64,000 bases of DNA from Melitaea cinxia (lineage: Eukaryota; Arthropoda; Insecta; Lepidoptera; Nymphalidae), in NCBI RefSeq assembly GCF_905220565.1, contig NC_059409.1, forward strand, positions 1,061,501 through 1,125,500. The letters are read 5' to 3'. This document shows positions 44,501 through 56,170 of this stretch, in pieces (within the stretch, counting starts at the first letter, position 1; every line of letters starts with the position of its first letter). Both the position numbers and the translations under genes were made by a program. The notes under the pieces were generated by a model. That model searched no databases, was not told the origin of the DNA, and saw only the letters and a program-made list of their open reading frames with translations.

Positions 44501-44815
44501 AAATAATTTTATAAAATAAAAACTAGACAATTCATTTATTGTCAGATAAGATACTAAAGAAGATAAATTGCTAATATAAGATCATAATATACATATATAG
44601 ATTAAAAACATATTATTAGCCTTCCACAAAAATTCATAAATATTCATATTTTTTTTTCAGCATAACTGCTAATCATTTGACGGAATAATTGAAAATTTAA
44701 ACACTAATAAGGTAAGTCTACATCTACTCAAAGTCTCATCTCAGTCTGTTTCCTACCTTATAATCTTTACTTGTAAGTAATAGATTACTATATTATTAAT
44801 TTTATTTGTTTTTTT
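41501..44815. other. Long AT-rich stretch with a few small repeats
   Basis: 41871-41908 is an (ATACA)n microsatellite. 42358-42420 is the end of an AACCGACTTC-type repeat (accgacttcaaaaaaagaaa). 43357-43379 is (GA)n. 43483-43600 is the GCTTGATTTGGGGGATAGG repeat with tgacgagagcgttacgaaaa. 44120-44315 is another AACCGACTTC-type fragment ending ttaaagtcggttaaaac. No gene is supported. Confidence 0.55.
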
Positions 44816-45093
44816 TATCCTACAAAGGTGGCAAACAAGTGTGCAGTCTATCCGATGGTAAGCGGTTATCGTAGCCTGTAGATGCCTGATACACTGGAAA
44901 CATTGCAAGCGCGTTGCGAACCTTACCCTTTACCCCCCAGGAGCACAGGCTACCTTACTCTCCACATGAACATAACACTACTTGAGAGCAATGTCACTTG
45001 GTTTTAATCTTCTGTAAGGTTGAGGTACCAACTTTCCCAGACGGGTTGCTCCAGATTTTAAGCAAGACATTTCCTGCTATGCTTTCCTGCATA
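44816..45093 (+). repeat. GTCGGCAAACAAGC family, diverged long copy
   Basis: AGGTGGCAAACAAGTGTGCA, tccgatggtaagcggttatc, caagcgcgttgcgaacctta and caggagcacaggctacctta, then gacgggttgctccagatttt. Confidence 0.75.
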
Positions 45094-46689
45094 CCTTACT
45101 AACGTAAATTGACAGGTTTCTTTAACCAAATTCAGTTATTACATCGTCACGCTAGTACTGTTGTACGCAACCATGGTAGATTGAAACATTGTCGATTTAG
45201 TCTCGCTCAATTTTGCGTTATACACAAACAGATTTCCGGACGTATTATTTCAGACTTAACCCAAGATCTACTAGACCTACCTAGGTCTACCTGTAAATAA
45301 AATGAAACGGCATCTTTGTAAGATCAGTTGTGGTTGCAATTTAATGTTTACAAAATTAATATTTAAAAATAAATAAATAATAGGATAAGTTTATTAACTT
45401 ATACTAACAATAAGTTAAGATAACGAAAATGGCTTCTCATGTTTTATTTATTTATATGTATTTCATTAACAAACAGTACAATAATACAACAAATTAAAAA
45501 ACCTATTGGTACACCTAACCTCAACCATTAAAGATTTCAATAGTAAACAATTCATAATTCATATGTCAGACGTCTTACTTCATATTATGTCGTATATACA
45601 TCACGTTACCATGTATTTTACACATCGTTATTTTACCACGATTCAATTTCCAATCGAAAAATTATGAACCGTAGTAGTTGTGACCAAAAAACTAAGAAAG
45701 AAATCAGGATGTTTTTAAAGTTTTTAATAATAATAGTTTATTAATTTTAGTAGTTCAATAGTCGTGTACCGTGTACCGTTTGTAATAGCTAATAAGAAAA
45801 TCGTTATATTTCTAATTTTGTGTTACAGCATGTTAACAGCTCATAAATAAAATATTTACGTAAATTTTCCTTACAAATTTTACAATAATAACTGACTGAC
45901 AACATAAACAAGCAACCTACGTGAAAATGCACTCATGTACTTAATATTAGTGTTAGAAAAGAGACATGTAATTAAAATTTGAAAAGGAGAGAAGACAAAA
46001 GAGCTCGAAAGAGAAACGGACTGTTTCTAATGCGATTCTAGTGAGTAGATCGTGACGAGCATTATTTACGACTCAGCTAATATAGGTGTAATCAACTGGT
46101 CATATTGTTTGATTGTTGCCTCCAAGATATAAGTGTTAGTGTTTATTTGCTTTGACATTAAACTTTATTTCGAGGCTCACCATAACAAACAAATAAGTCA
46201 CATAAAAAATTATCACTAAGTAAATTTTGTTATTTATTAGAATATGAAAAATTTAGCTATGTTTTAGAATATGGAGTATTTTTTATGGCACCAATTAATT
46301 TAAATTTAAGCTTAGGGTGTCTTAAATACGAGTCAACCAATCACTATTGATTTGAAGTTTTAAAATTACAGTTAGCTTTTAATATAACGATGGCCGAGAT
46401 CATTTTGTTCAATAGTCAATTGTCACGAATAATCTGTTACCTCATTATGTGCAGTCATGGTAAATCGATAATTAAACTGTAATTTGAAAAGACTAAATTG
46501 TTATAAGCAAGCATTGCTTTTTATCATTTGTCCATTAATGTCCGAGAGACCATTACTTAGTAAAGTAATGTTAAATCATTTACATGGGTACGTTAAGTCG
46601 ATAGTTGATGATTTTTGTGCCCAATACATAACAATGTCTATTTCCTCCTTTAGCAGATAAATTTCGAATGAAACAAGGGCTGGAATCTC
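45094..46689. other. Unassigned DNA
   Basis: About 1.6 kb without a recognised repeat. Short reading frames only. Confidence 0.45.
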
Positions 46690-46782
46690 GGTCTACCATA
46701 CTTACCACAAGAACACAACATTACCTGAGAGCAGTATTATTTGGCTGTAATATTCTGGAACGTTCAGGTACTTCCCCACGCA
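46690..46782 (+). repeat. GTCGGCAAACAAGC family, internal fragment
   Basis: ACTTACCACAAGAACACAAC, gagagcagtattatttggct and gttcaggtacttcccca. Confidence 0.65.
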
Positions 46783-47082
46783 TATCCTCTATTGCAATTA
46801 AAAAAAATGCCGGTACGATAATAAAACCAGTGGTTGATTTTATACAAGAAAAAATAATATTAAAAAATTCTATTAAAAAAAAAATCGAAATTATTCATTT
46901 TTATTTGCTAACGCTACAAAACCTTTTAAACTTCAAAATTTAAATATTCTTTTAAATTTTGTAGTTTTAAAAAAACCTGCGTTTTTTGACATGACAGTAA
47001 AGGCTTTTGGGTGTCTTCAGCGTTGATATTTTTGCTATTATTACGAATCCTGATATTTTTAGCCTACTTTTATTAACGTACC

Positions 47083-47275
47083 ACGATTCAGCCTATGTTG
47101 AAAAGCAGATTAACGTGCTCTCCGAGGCACGGTGGAGAGACTCACAAGGACAGACATTAAAACCAGCAAGAAATATTTGTACAATTACAAATATTCATCC
47201 CGAGCGGGAATCGACCCTGCAAACGCCACTAAACCAGAGCAGTTGATAACTAAGCCTGGGCCAATGTGATGGCAA
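47083..47275 (-). repeat. tRNA-headed SINE family, tail replaced
   Basis: TTAACGTGCTCTCCGAGGCA, ggtggagagactcacaagga and the head region GAGCGGGAATCGACCCTGC (antisense B box) are present. The tail is reduced to cagcctatgttg. Confidence 0.7.
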
Positions 47276-47814
47276 CTGAGCCGTTAAAAACTATCCGACA
47301 CAGTTTATCGACCAAACAAATCTGTCTTCATTGATATATAAATAAATAAATAAGTACCGATTCACGGTACAGTTCCTGTTTGTTATTATCTATGTAGAAA
47401 AAGCCATGGAGGGAAAACCTACTAGATTACAATTAGGTAAGTGTTTTAAAAATTTGAATTCAGTTTCCGTAGTTTTTTTTTGTAGACTGTTCGTTCAATA
47501 CAATAATATTAGACTTTTTTGTTAGAACGATGGCACTAAATCAGAAAAACACAAAGTAAACATTAGACACAATAGTATTGTTTAATACTTGTATATCTAT
47601 GCATGTCAAAAATTTATGAGAAAAGCTATACAATTATCAATGAAATAATAATTGAACAAGACTAAGATGGAAAAGTCAAGTGTATACTTATTGTTGAAAT
47701 ACTCGAATGTTTTTAGATTTTGTTATTTAAAAAAAAACCTTCTCTAAATAACCTCTTATCTTATCATTCCTATATCAAATAAATCTTAACCTCATTGTTT
47801 TATTTTTTATTTAT
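47276..47814. other. AT-rich DNA, nothing recognised
   Basis: Only an (AAAT)n patch near 47340. Confidence 0.45.
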
Positions 47815-48075
47815 AAAACTAGGTTGGCAAACAAGCGCACAGTTAACCTGATGATAAGCGATTACCGTAGCTTATAGACGCCTGCAACACCAGAAACATC
47901 GAAAACGCTTTGCCAAACCTATCCGCCCAGGAGCTCTTTTCACCTTACTCACCACAGGAACACAACACTGCTTAAAAAGCGGAATTATCTGTAATCTTCG
48001 GTAAGGTCGAAGTACTTCCTCAGTCGGCCTGCTCCAGATTTTGAGCAGGTTTCCTGAAGTACTCTACCTCAGTTA
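47815..48075 (+). repeat. GTCGGCAAACAAGC family, long copy
   Basis: CTAGGTTGGCAAACAAGCGC, acctgatgataagcgattac, gcctgcaacaccagaaacat, ttactcaccacaggaacaca and cagtcggcctgctccagatt. Confidence 0.8.
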
Positions 48076-48589
48076 AAGCCGCCGTTTCATTACATTACCA
48101 ACTTTCTATGAAACAAGTGCTAGTTCTGTTGATAAAGCGACCGCGAACAGATGAACTGGGCCCGCGGCGGTGAATGCGTGAACTTAGCGTTAGATTGTTT
48201 ACCTGCGAGAGAAACCTGATTCGAGGGCATGAAACTGTTTACTACTGTGATAAAATTTAAGTAAATAAATGTTTGCAAGCTAAGTACAAACTTTATTTTG
48301 ACAATTTTGTTTTATCGACAGACATTCAGGCAGTGAGTAATTTTAAAAATATTTTCAAACTCTCTTCTATTGAGAATCGAATCAATTTAATTGCTTTAAA
48401 ACGAACGTTTTATAAATCAATGTGTATGCATTGTCTATGTGAATTTTGGTGTAAGCTTGTCGATCCGTTGATAAAAGTACATTGTAAAAACCCGCATTAT
48501 TCATCGCGTGCATAGAAATATTCACTCACAAAACGTCACAATATATTTATATGCTAGCTGAAAAGGCGCACTTCGTACCACTTTATTTT
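48076..48589. other. Unassigned DNA
   Basis: A GC-rich patch (tgggcccgcggcggtgaatg) lies at about 48157-48176. No gene is supported. Confidence 0.45.
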
Positions 48590-49342
48590 TTAACCGACTT
48601 CCAAAAAAGGAGGAGGTTCTCAATTCGACTGTATTTTTTTTTATGTATGTGTGTGTTACATCAGAACTTTTGACCGTGTGGACCGATTTCGACAAATTTT
48701 ATTTTAATCGAAAGGTGGTGTGTGCCAATTGGTCCCATTTAAATTTATTTGAGATCTAACAACTACTTTTCGAGTTATATCTAATAATGCGTTTTTACTT
48801 GACGCTTTTTTCGTCGACCTACGTTGTATTATACTGTATAACTTTCTACTGGATGTACCAATTTTGATAATTCTTTTTTTGTTGGAAACGAGATATCCCA
48901 AATTTAGTACCATGATAAGGAAACCAGGATCTGATGATGGGATCCTAGAGAAATCGAGGGAAACTCTTGAAAATCCGCAATAACTTTTTACTGGGTGTAC
49001 CGATTTTGATAATTCTTTTTTTGTTGGGAAGAAGATATCCCTAGTTTAGTACCATAATAAGGAAACCAGGATCTGATGATGGGATCCCAGAGAAATCGAG
49101 GGAACTTCTTGAAAATCCGCAATAACTTTTTACGGGGTGTACCGATTTTGATAATTTTTAATTTAATCGATAGCTGATGTTTGTCATGTGGTCACATATA
49201 AATTTTATTGAGATCTGATAACTACTTTTTGAGTAATCTTTGATAACGCGTAGTTACTTGACTATTTTTTCATCGATCTATGTTGTATTACTCGTTGATG
49301 TAATTGAAGTCGGTTTTTTTTCGTTTGCGAGCAAAAACAATT
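48590..49342 (-). repeat. AACCGACTTC-type modular repeat
   Basis: AACCGACTTCCAAAAAAGGA and ggaggttctcaattcgactg at the left, GAAGTCGGTTTTTTTTCGTT and tgcgagcaaa at the right. The module with gataaggaaaccaggatctg, atgatgggatcctagagaaa and aaaatccgcaataacttttt occurs twice in tandem (about 48870-48985 and 49000-49135). Confidence 0.8.
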
Positions 49343-49369
49343 ATTAAATATAACAATTAGATATATCAA

Positions 49370-49502
49370 AATAAAATATAGCCTATCTTTCAAGTTAGAT
49401 CGTACTGCACACGATGTGCAAATTTCATTAAAATCGGTAAAGTAGTTAAGGAGTCTATTGCGGTCAAACAGCGTGACGCGTAATTTATATATTTAAAGAT
49501 AA
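49370..49502 (+). repeat. Helitron-like fragment
   Basis: gatcgtactgcacacgatgt, gcaaatttcattaaaatcgg and agtagttaaggagtctattg resemble the interior of lepidopteran Helitrons, but neither terminus is clear. Confidence 0.35.
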
Positions 49503-50159
49503 GCAATTGTAGTGAGATAGTAACAAATTAAATACTGTGTCGTACGAAGTTATGTGTTATAAATCAAAATGAAAAATAACTTTACAATTTAAAGTTTTAA
49601 TTGTCTCATTAAAGCTTGTACCTATATCATAAATGCGTATAAACTTATGTAATGATAAATTATCATTTATCACTTTCATAAGCAAATATTATTTAAAAAT
49701 ATTTTTTAACTAACAAAATAGGTACTACTGAATTACTTTATAATACACCATTATACAGAAACACTTAAATTATGACTAATATAATAAGTAGCTTAATAAT
49801 AATTAAACAATACGTATTAATTCCACTTTTTTAATTATAACCTTGTTATAAAAATTTTAATCTACTTTCGTAAGACGGTAATATTAAAAATTTAAATCTA
49901 AAAAGAGAATTAGTTTTACAAAGTTACTCCTGCGAATGTTATTCGGAATCTTTTGTGCTCTTTTAACGATGAAACTTTAGCGTATATTTAATCATGTTAG
50001 TGCTAGCCTTCTAACTGCGTTTCAGTTATTAGCATACTGCGATGACTGTCTACCCCAATGGAATATTTGCAACTAACGACAAATATTTATTGAAATTATT
50101 ATGTAAAATAAGTATGTTTATTTAGAACTAACAACCTATATTATGACGACGTTACTTTG
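49503..50159. other. AT-rich DNA, nothing recognised
   Basis: No repeat or exon recognised. Confidence 0.45.
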
Positions 50160-50310
50160 ACGACGTGTTAGTTCAACGGTCACGGCTCTGGCTTACTGTT
50201 CTGGGTACGATTCCTGCGCATGGTGTACATTTGAGTTGACCAAACAGATGCTTACCGTGGTCAGTACGTTTGTGTTTATGTATTGTGTCTGTATCCGGAC
50301 TCCGGAACCA
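50160..50310 (+). repeat. tRNA-like SINE head
   Basis: GTTAGTTCAACGGTCACGGC is A-box-like and GGGTACGATTCC is B-box-like, then ccaaacagatgcttaccgtg. Tail missing. A separate antisense copy starts about 60 bp away. Confidence 0.65.
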
Positions 50311-50366
50311 GGAGAAAAGTATAGTGATGGCCGTTGAGTTTGAGGTGAATTTTAATAACATTGCTT

Positions 50367-50665
50367 CAGTCTGTAATATCCCACCGCTGGGCATAGGCCT
50401 CTTTCTCCACGAAGAAGGACCAGAGCTTAATCTACCACGCTGCTCCACCGCGGGTTGGATCCTACTATGGTTAATGATCGCTAATCGGTATTTATGATCA
50501 CAATCGGGACCGACGGTTTAACGTGCTCTCCGAGGCACGGTGGGCTCACAACGACTGCACAAACACGGCACGGTGGAGAGGTCCACAGTGACACACATCC
50601 AAACCGGAAAGAAGTATTTGTACCCCCTAAAAGAAGGGTTTTAGGCACCACTACAGCGGAACTGT
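50367..50665 (-). repeat. tRNA-headed SINE family, rearranged head
   Basis: TTCAGTCTGTAATATCCCAC, ggcataggcctctttctcca and ttaacgtgctctccgaggca are intact. Then a second, offset copy of the ggcacggtgg(a)gag segment (50567-50580) shows an internal duplication. Confidence 0.75.
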
Positions 50666-51123
50666 TGTTCCACAATATACTTCACCGCAATATAATTTGC
50701 AGTTCAGATTGTTATCGATAAGTCAACAAACGCCTAGCGAAAGTTCTTGTAATATCTACTTGAGGCCACTTGGTAATTGGTATGACTGCGTTTAAATAGG
50801 CATTTAATTTTGGTACTTTAATGTCTGGATTGTACCGCTACTATAGCTACTATATAAATATATAAAATGTGTAGTTCGTTCTTCACTCGCTTACCTTGGC
50901 CTTCCAGCACGCGCTGACATTTAAATTACCGCTTTCATCATTAAGTTTAAACTGCTTATTAAATTAAACCATGACACAAACTTCAGTGTTTAGCTTTATT
51001 TGTTTTTAAACGTCGTATTAATTGTTAACAACGATGAATAAACGTAAATTAGCGTTATCAGTGAACCGGTTTTTGGTTAAATTTGTAAATATTTAATGAA
51101 ACACGTTCTGTATAAATAATTAG
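50666..51123. other. Unassigned DNA upstream of the candidate ORF
   Basis: A TATATAAATATATAA tract lies at about 50851-50866 and ACTTCAGTG (arthropod initiator-like) near 50981. They are too far apart to form one core promoter. Confidence 0.35.
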
Positions 51124-51390
51124 ATGATTCAGATGATTTTCAAAATGTGTCTCACCTATATGGTTACTTTAACCATAATTCGATTAAATTGTAGCGACAT
51201 CTATCGCACAACAAACGATTTAAGAACTGACGTATCCTACATCGCGATATTAAAGTTATCTGAAGATTTATTATATATACAAGAACCCGACAACAACCGT
51301 CGAGGCAGAAGCCCACCAGACACAACACTCTTGTGGTCGGAGGACGACGTAACCTACAAAATTATATATATATATATGTATATATCTTGA
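51124..51390 (+). CDS. Candidate small secreted protein or first exon (88 codons), unrecognised
   Basis: The ATG opens a frame starting MIQMIFKMCLTYMVTLTIIR followed by LNCSDIYRTTND, a plausible signal peptide with cleavage near the NCS. The rest is polar and acidic and includes a dibasic pair, DNNRRGRSPPD, that could be a propeptide cleavage site. The segment from about 51185 to 51360 is richer in GC than its surroundings, and the frame then runs into a TA repeat (IIYIYMYIS) before a stop. That makes an exon with a donor near GACGACGTAACC at least as likely as a complete gene. I recognise no family. It may also be chance. Confidence 0.25.
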   Translation: MIQMIFKMCLTYMVTLTIIRLNCSDIYRTTNDLRTDVSYIAILKLSEDLLYIQEPDNNRRGRSPPDTTLLWSEDDVTYKIIYIYMYIS

Positions 51391-51978
51391 CTTTAGATAA
51401 CCCAGTAATTTATTGTTACTTATATTAAGTAGATTAATAAAAACCGTCTATAAGTATTTATTTCAAAATCGGACGAGATTAAACATCTCAACAGATACTT
51501 ACATAATACCGTGAGATTTAGATTGCATTATCTGAACATAAAATATAAATACGTACATGATTTTGAAACGTTAATTGTTACTTGATTTGATAAAAGCCGG
51601 TTTAATATTGAAACAGCCAAGAAACAAGAGGACCTAATCTGCTAACTAATTTATGCCGTCGGTGATCAACCTCACCTTAAAAAACATCAACCTCTCCTTA
51701 AAAAAATCTCCTTTTTACGCACTAGGCTATGCAAGGACGAGAAAGAGAACAGAATCGGGTTTGAGTATTCATGAAGATCGACTTGTGATATCCGCTGAGT
51801 AACAAGTTAAAGTAATTTTAAGGTCGGCGTATAAAATTTCGAAAAAGTGTCAAAATCTAGTTAACAGTAAGGAAAACTACAGGGATAATAGGTTGTAGGA
51901 ATGACTCTGCCGTTAGATGGCATATCATCTATTTGTGGATCTGTTTCACTGATTGCTTAATGTAATATGTTATCTTTT
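51391..51978. other. Unassigned DNA
   Basis: No recognised repeat or exon. Confidence 0.45.
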
Positions 51979-52413
51979 TTAACAGACTTCAAAAAAAGGA
52001 GGATGTTACTCAATTCGACCGTATATATGTTTTTTTTATGTATGTTCGGGGATAACTTCGTCGTTTATAGACCGATTTCGATAATTCGTTTTTTGTTGGA
52101 AAGGAGATATCCCTAGTTTGGTACCATGATAAGGAAACCAGGATCTGATGATGGGATCCCAGAGAAATCGAGGGAAACTCTCAAAAATCCGCATAAATTT
52201 TTACTGGGTGTACCGATTTGATTATTTTTAATTTAATCGAAAGCCGATGTTTATCATGTGGTCATATTTAAATTTCATCGAGATCTGATTACAACTTTTG
52301 GAGTAATCTTTGATAATGCGTATTTACTTGACATTTTTTTGTCTACCTACGTGGTATTACTTGTCGATATAATTGAAGTTGGTTTTTCTTCGTTTGCCTG
52401 CAAACACAATTAT
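51979..52413 (-). repeat. AACCGACTTC-type modular repeat
   Basis: AACAGACTTCAAAAAAAGGA at the left, ATTGAAGTTGGTTTTTCTTC and gtttgcctgcaaacacaatt at the right. One copy of the aggatctgatgatgggatcc module is inside. Confidence 0.8.
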
Positions 52414-52588
52414 CTTTTTTAACTTCGTACTTTTTTGTCAGATTGATATTTCAATTTGCGATGTATTAATTTAAAACTTATATTGTATTTGTTAAGGCGA
52501 AAAGGATCTAAAGACTTGTTTATCTCCCATTGATAACTCGTATAAGTAAGTTATATGCGAGATAAAATTTATCCACAACTAAATTATT
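52414..52588. other. Unassigned DNA
   Basis: Short spacer between the modular repeat and the tandem duplication; nothing recognised. Confidence 0.4.
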
Positions 52589-52713
52589 ACCTACACCTAG
52601 CTTGTAATACATTGTTAGCAATCCAATTCAGTTACACAAGGAGTGGCATAGGACCTATTCCTACCTTGTAATACATTGTAGGTAATAAAATTCAGTTACA
52701 CAAGGAGTGGCAT
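52589..52713. repeat. Tandem duplication of a 64-bp unit
   Basis: Two units in direct order share CTTGTAATACATTGT and ATTCAGTTACACAAGGAGTG then GCAT, with a few differences in the middle (tagcaatcc versus aggtaataa). Confidence 0.85.
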
Positions 52714-52982
52714 TTTAAAAAAAGATGCTAGCGCCATATAAACCCAAGTTCCACATACAACTGAGCGTATGCTGCTGATGTCCTTTCGAAAGGTCAGGTG
52801 TGACGTCGTGTGGTCGAAATGCAAGAAGTATTTTATTGCGGTTGTAATGACTTTTTTCGAGTTCATTGTTCATTTAATTTTTTTTTACTCGAAATCGTAC
52901 CTGAGTAATAATTTTAGCGGTTTTTGAATGATTCTTACTCTTGTATGTATATGTGAATGTATGTATTATGTACTTTATGGTG

Positions 52983-53045
52983 ATTTGCTGGTCTCGGTGG
53001 TTACACCAGCTAGCTAGTGGTCCCGGTTTCGATCCAAGTGTTTAC
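52983..53045 (+). repeat. tRNA-like SINE head
   Basis: TGCTGGTCTCGGTGGTTACA is A-box-like and CCGGTTTCGATCCAAG carries a B-box-like block. It sits just upstream of the duplicated segment at 53053. Confidence 0.5.
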
Positions 53046-53052
53046 ATAGGTC

Positions 53053-53245
53053 ATACAAATAAACTTTAATGGCTGGAATATTGTATGGTCTGGTTTATCT
53101 TGTGTATGGTGTGTTGTCGGGATTCCAACTAAGGATTTTTATTCAATTCGAGGCCACAGAGTGTTAAGGAGTTTTTATTATTACATTAATATGTATGTAT
53201 CCAAAAGGCAGAAAATAAAGGCTAAGCGCTAACCTATAAGAAACG
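53053..53245 (+). repeat. Second copy of the ~190-bp duplicated sequence
   Basis: Nearly identical to 23208-23397 from ATACAAATAAACTTTA to ACCTATAAGAAACG. The right flank differs completely from that of the first copy. Confidence 0.85.
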
Positions 53246-54299
53246 TGAAAGAAAACTCTTTGCCCAGCATTGCAACATACAGATGACATCTTCAACAGAT
53301 ATTTAGAACTATTCAGTACCACCTTTTAAAGATGTTTGTAATTCTACATTATTTGTAATATTTTAGGACAGAAAAAAGTAACAGTATTCAAATTCTGAAG
53401 AAATTATGCATGAAAAGTTGATGAATCTTTGCACGAAAATATGCAAAGAATTAGCTCTCCACAAATGTCAAGTACACTTTTAAGATAATCTTTGACATGC
53501 TACGTCGATAAGTTTCAAATCTTTTTTTCTTAAAATCGTCACGGTTAAAAAAAAAGCCAAATGGAGACCAAATTAAAAAAAAAAATTAAAAACGCGTAAT
53601 TAAAAGAAATAAAAAACAAATAAAATAAAAAAGATCTGTGAGCGCTGGCGAAAATTCACTTAGTTTAATCCTAAAATTTATTATTTTGTATTGAGTTTGT
53701 ACTTATTTATATTCAAAATGATATTAGATAGATGATTAACATTCAAATAAAAACTTAAGTCGTTTCAATAATATACTAATGTTTTATTTATTTAAACTTA
53801 TTATAATTAAATAGGCCATTATCAAGTTTTTGAATAGATTTCGTTCCAATTACAGACAGTTGTTCTAGACGGCCTTTGTTGCCATTTCTATGTCTGCCTA
53901 CTGATTGTGTGACTAATCCAAATTCAAGCAGAAACTATTTTAGATTCCAGTTTTTGAAACCTTGGCGATAACATATTTGGATAAGAATCAGACACGTTCT
54001 AAAACGATACACTGCTATGAGTATCCTGATAGAAATCAGGATACTATAAACAACAGTCTTCGACGAAAATGTCAGATATTTGGACCTGTTAAAATATAAT
54101 TTACTTATCTACCATTAAGAAAGCATAGTGTTTGAAATGTTTTATAAAAAAAGGGGGAGCAAATGGGTAACGTTTTCTGATGTTGTGGTTTTTATTAATC
54201 ACGCCATCACGGACATCTGCAATAGAGAAGTTGCGGGTCCGTTGGCGCTATTTTGGCAAAAGGAATTTAGTAGTTTTGAAACTTGAATTTTAGAACTTC
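53246..54299. other. Unassigned DNA with a strong short hairpin
   Basis: AGTATCCTGAT and its reverse complement are separated by AGAA at 54020-54045. No gene is supported. Confidence 0.45.
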
Positions 54300-54420
54300 G
54301 GGATTTGCTAGTATAAGAGAGTGACTATCGAGCTTCTTGCCAATTTTTCTCCGTAGAATCTACGTTCCAAGTACGTGGTAGCTTCACTAAAACTATACTC
54401 AATGATTGTAAAACAAATAT
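54300..54420 (+). repeat. LINE 3'-UTR-type repeat, copy 2 of 2
   Basis: GAGAGTGACTATCGAGCTTC, ttgccaatttttctccgtag and aatctacgttccaagtacgt parallel 38470-38600. Confidence 0.6.
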
Positions 54421-54917
54421 AATTTTAATTTGTAAAATGACGGTACAAATGTACTTTTAAAGCTTGAACTACTATTACCTTAGTTTAATTATTTGATTTT
54501 GATTTTTCGAATACTTGAGTTTGACGATAGCATACGATTGCTATTTACTACAAAGATTGATTGAGTAATATGTAAAACAGAATTACATAATCGGGCCATA
54601 GGATGTTACACATCCCTATCTTGTTTTCCTAGATCATTGGAAGCGAATGTCGTTCTGCATCGGAAGCTTCGATCGTAACAAACACGTAATACTATAGCAG
54701 TAATGCGAGCCGGTGAGAGTTATTTGGAAGGCGACAGTGATACGAGGATTGAACTTTGATAGAAACGACAAGTTATTCAACGTTGGGTTTCATGTTTCAA
54801 AGTGGCAAAGACTTTTTATTTTGGAGAGTGATATCTTTTCAAATTCTATAAAAAGTATTTATTTTTAAAACCTTTTAATTGAGTTTTCATCAAAAGTGCA
54901 GTGTTTTTAAGTCATTA
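54421..54917. other. Unassigned DNA
   Basis: No recognised repeat or exon. Confidence 0.45.
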
Positions 54918-55152
54918 ACTGAGGTAAAACATAGCTGGAGATGACCTGGACCTTGCAGAAGATCACAGATAAATAATACTGATTTCAAACAATGTTGTGT
55001 TCCTGTTGGTGAGTAAGGTGACCAGAGTTCTTGGGGGAATTAGGGATAGGGTCGGCAAAGCGCTTGTGATATTTCAGGTGTTGCAGACATTTATAAGCTA
55101 CGGTAATCACTTAGCTTGAGATGAGACGCACGTTTGTTTTCCGACCTAGTTA
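54918..55152 (-). repeat. GTCGGCAAACAAGC family copy
   Basis: tgaggtaaaacatagctgga, gttggtgagtaaggtgacca and gatagggtcggcaaagcgct, ending gacgcacgtttgttttccga. Confidence 0.75.
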
Positions 55153-55199
55153 TATAAAAAAAATATAAATATGAAAAAAGTTATTCAGATTGTGTTGAA

Positions 55200-55470
55200 A
55201 CAGGGTACAGCAGGAAATATCTTGCTCAAAATCAGGAGCAGTCCGACCGAAGTACCTCCACGGCCCCAACCTTGCAAAATATCACAGCCGAGTAATACTA
55301 CTCCCAAGTAGTGTTGTGTTTTTGTGGTGAGTGAGGTAACTTAAGCTTTTAGGGGGTTTAGGGGGTCAGAGATAAAGTCAGGTCTCTTGTGATGCTCCAG
55401 ATGTTACAGTTGTCTTATGATATGGTAACCGCTAATAAGTACCGTTACAATTAGACATGCCGTATGCTTA
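55200..55470 (-). repeat. GTCGGCAAACAAGC family, second copy in tandem
   Basis: Starts acagggtacagcaggaaata and contains gtagtgttgtgtttttgtgg. It diverges strongly towards its end (acatgccgtatgcttat). It follows the previous copy in the same orientation. Confidence 0.65.
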
Positions 55471-55537
55471 TATTTTCTATTGTACTCTACCACAAGAACT
55501 GAGATATCATTTTTGTTTTTACAGTAATTTATTTTCT

Positions 55538-55744
55538 ACTATCTGCCCGGACAGCCTTCAGTCTGTCAAAATGTATGTAAATGTAATGTATGTAATAGTA
55601 CCAAAAAAAATTGTTTTTAATTTTTTTTTTACTATTTAAACCTTCCGTGTGCTTTAAGGAACATACAAAATAATAAATTAGCCGAATCGGTCGAGCCATT
55701 CCCGAATTATGCGGTTAGCAACATTCATATTTATTTATATAAGA
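55538..55744 (-). mobile_element. Short Helitron (11704-11865 family)
   Basis: Left ACTATCTGCCCGGACAGCCT (decayed ACTAGCTGCCCGGAC), interior aaccttccgtgtgctttaag and attagccgaatcggtcgagc, right acattcatatttatttatat. Confidence 0.7.
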
Positions 55745-55971
55745 AGTGAGTGACTGTCTACATAATTAATTTTTCACAATAATTACTGAAGTGAGGAAGA
55801 CATAGCTTCGGATTAATTGTAAAGAAAGTATATAAGAAAATGACAGTATTTCGAGATTGGTCATTAAACTCGAGGTTATATCGAACCAACGAATCTCATT
55901 TTAAATTTAAAATTATTCTTGATTTCTTAAAGTAGTCTTCAAAAACGATTTACAGTTGTTATTATACCACA

Positions 55972-56170
55972 ACTATCCCGCCCCGGCTTCGCACAGATTC
56001 AAAAACTATCAGTGCTCTCTACTATATAACATGCATGTATTATAAATATAAATCTGCTTCTGGAATTACTCTATTTACTGAAGAAAACCGCATCAAAATT
56101 CGTTGCGTTGTTTTTAAGATCTAAGCATACAGACAGTGGGAAGCGACTTTGTTTTATACTTATGTAGTGG
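55972..56170 (-). mobile_element. Helitron-like element
   Basis: Left CTATCCCGCCCCGGCTTCGC and right ACTTATGTAGTG, with caaaattcgttgcgttgttt inside. The pattern is familiar from lepidopteran Helitrons, but the CTAG end is not intact. Confidence 0.45.

Noticed and set aside
48273..48515. 80-codon reading frame (MQAKYKLYFDN...)
   Set aside because: No signal peptide, domain or splice context, and the base composition is like its flanks. Probably chance.
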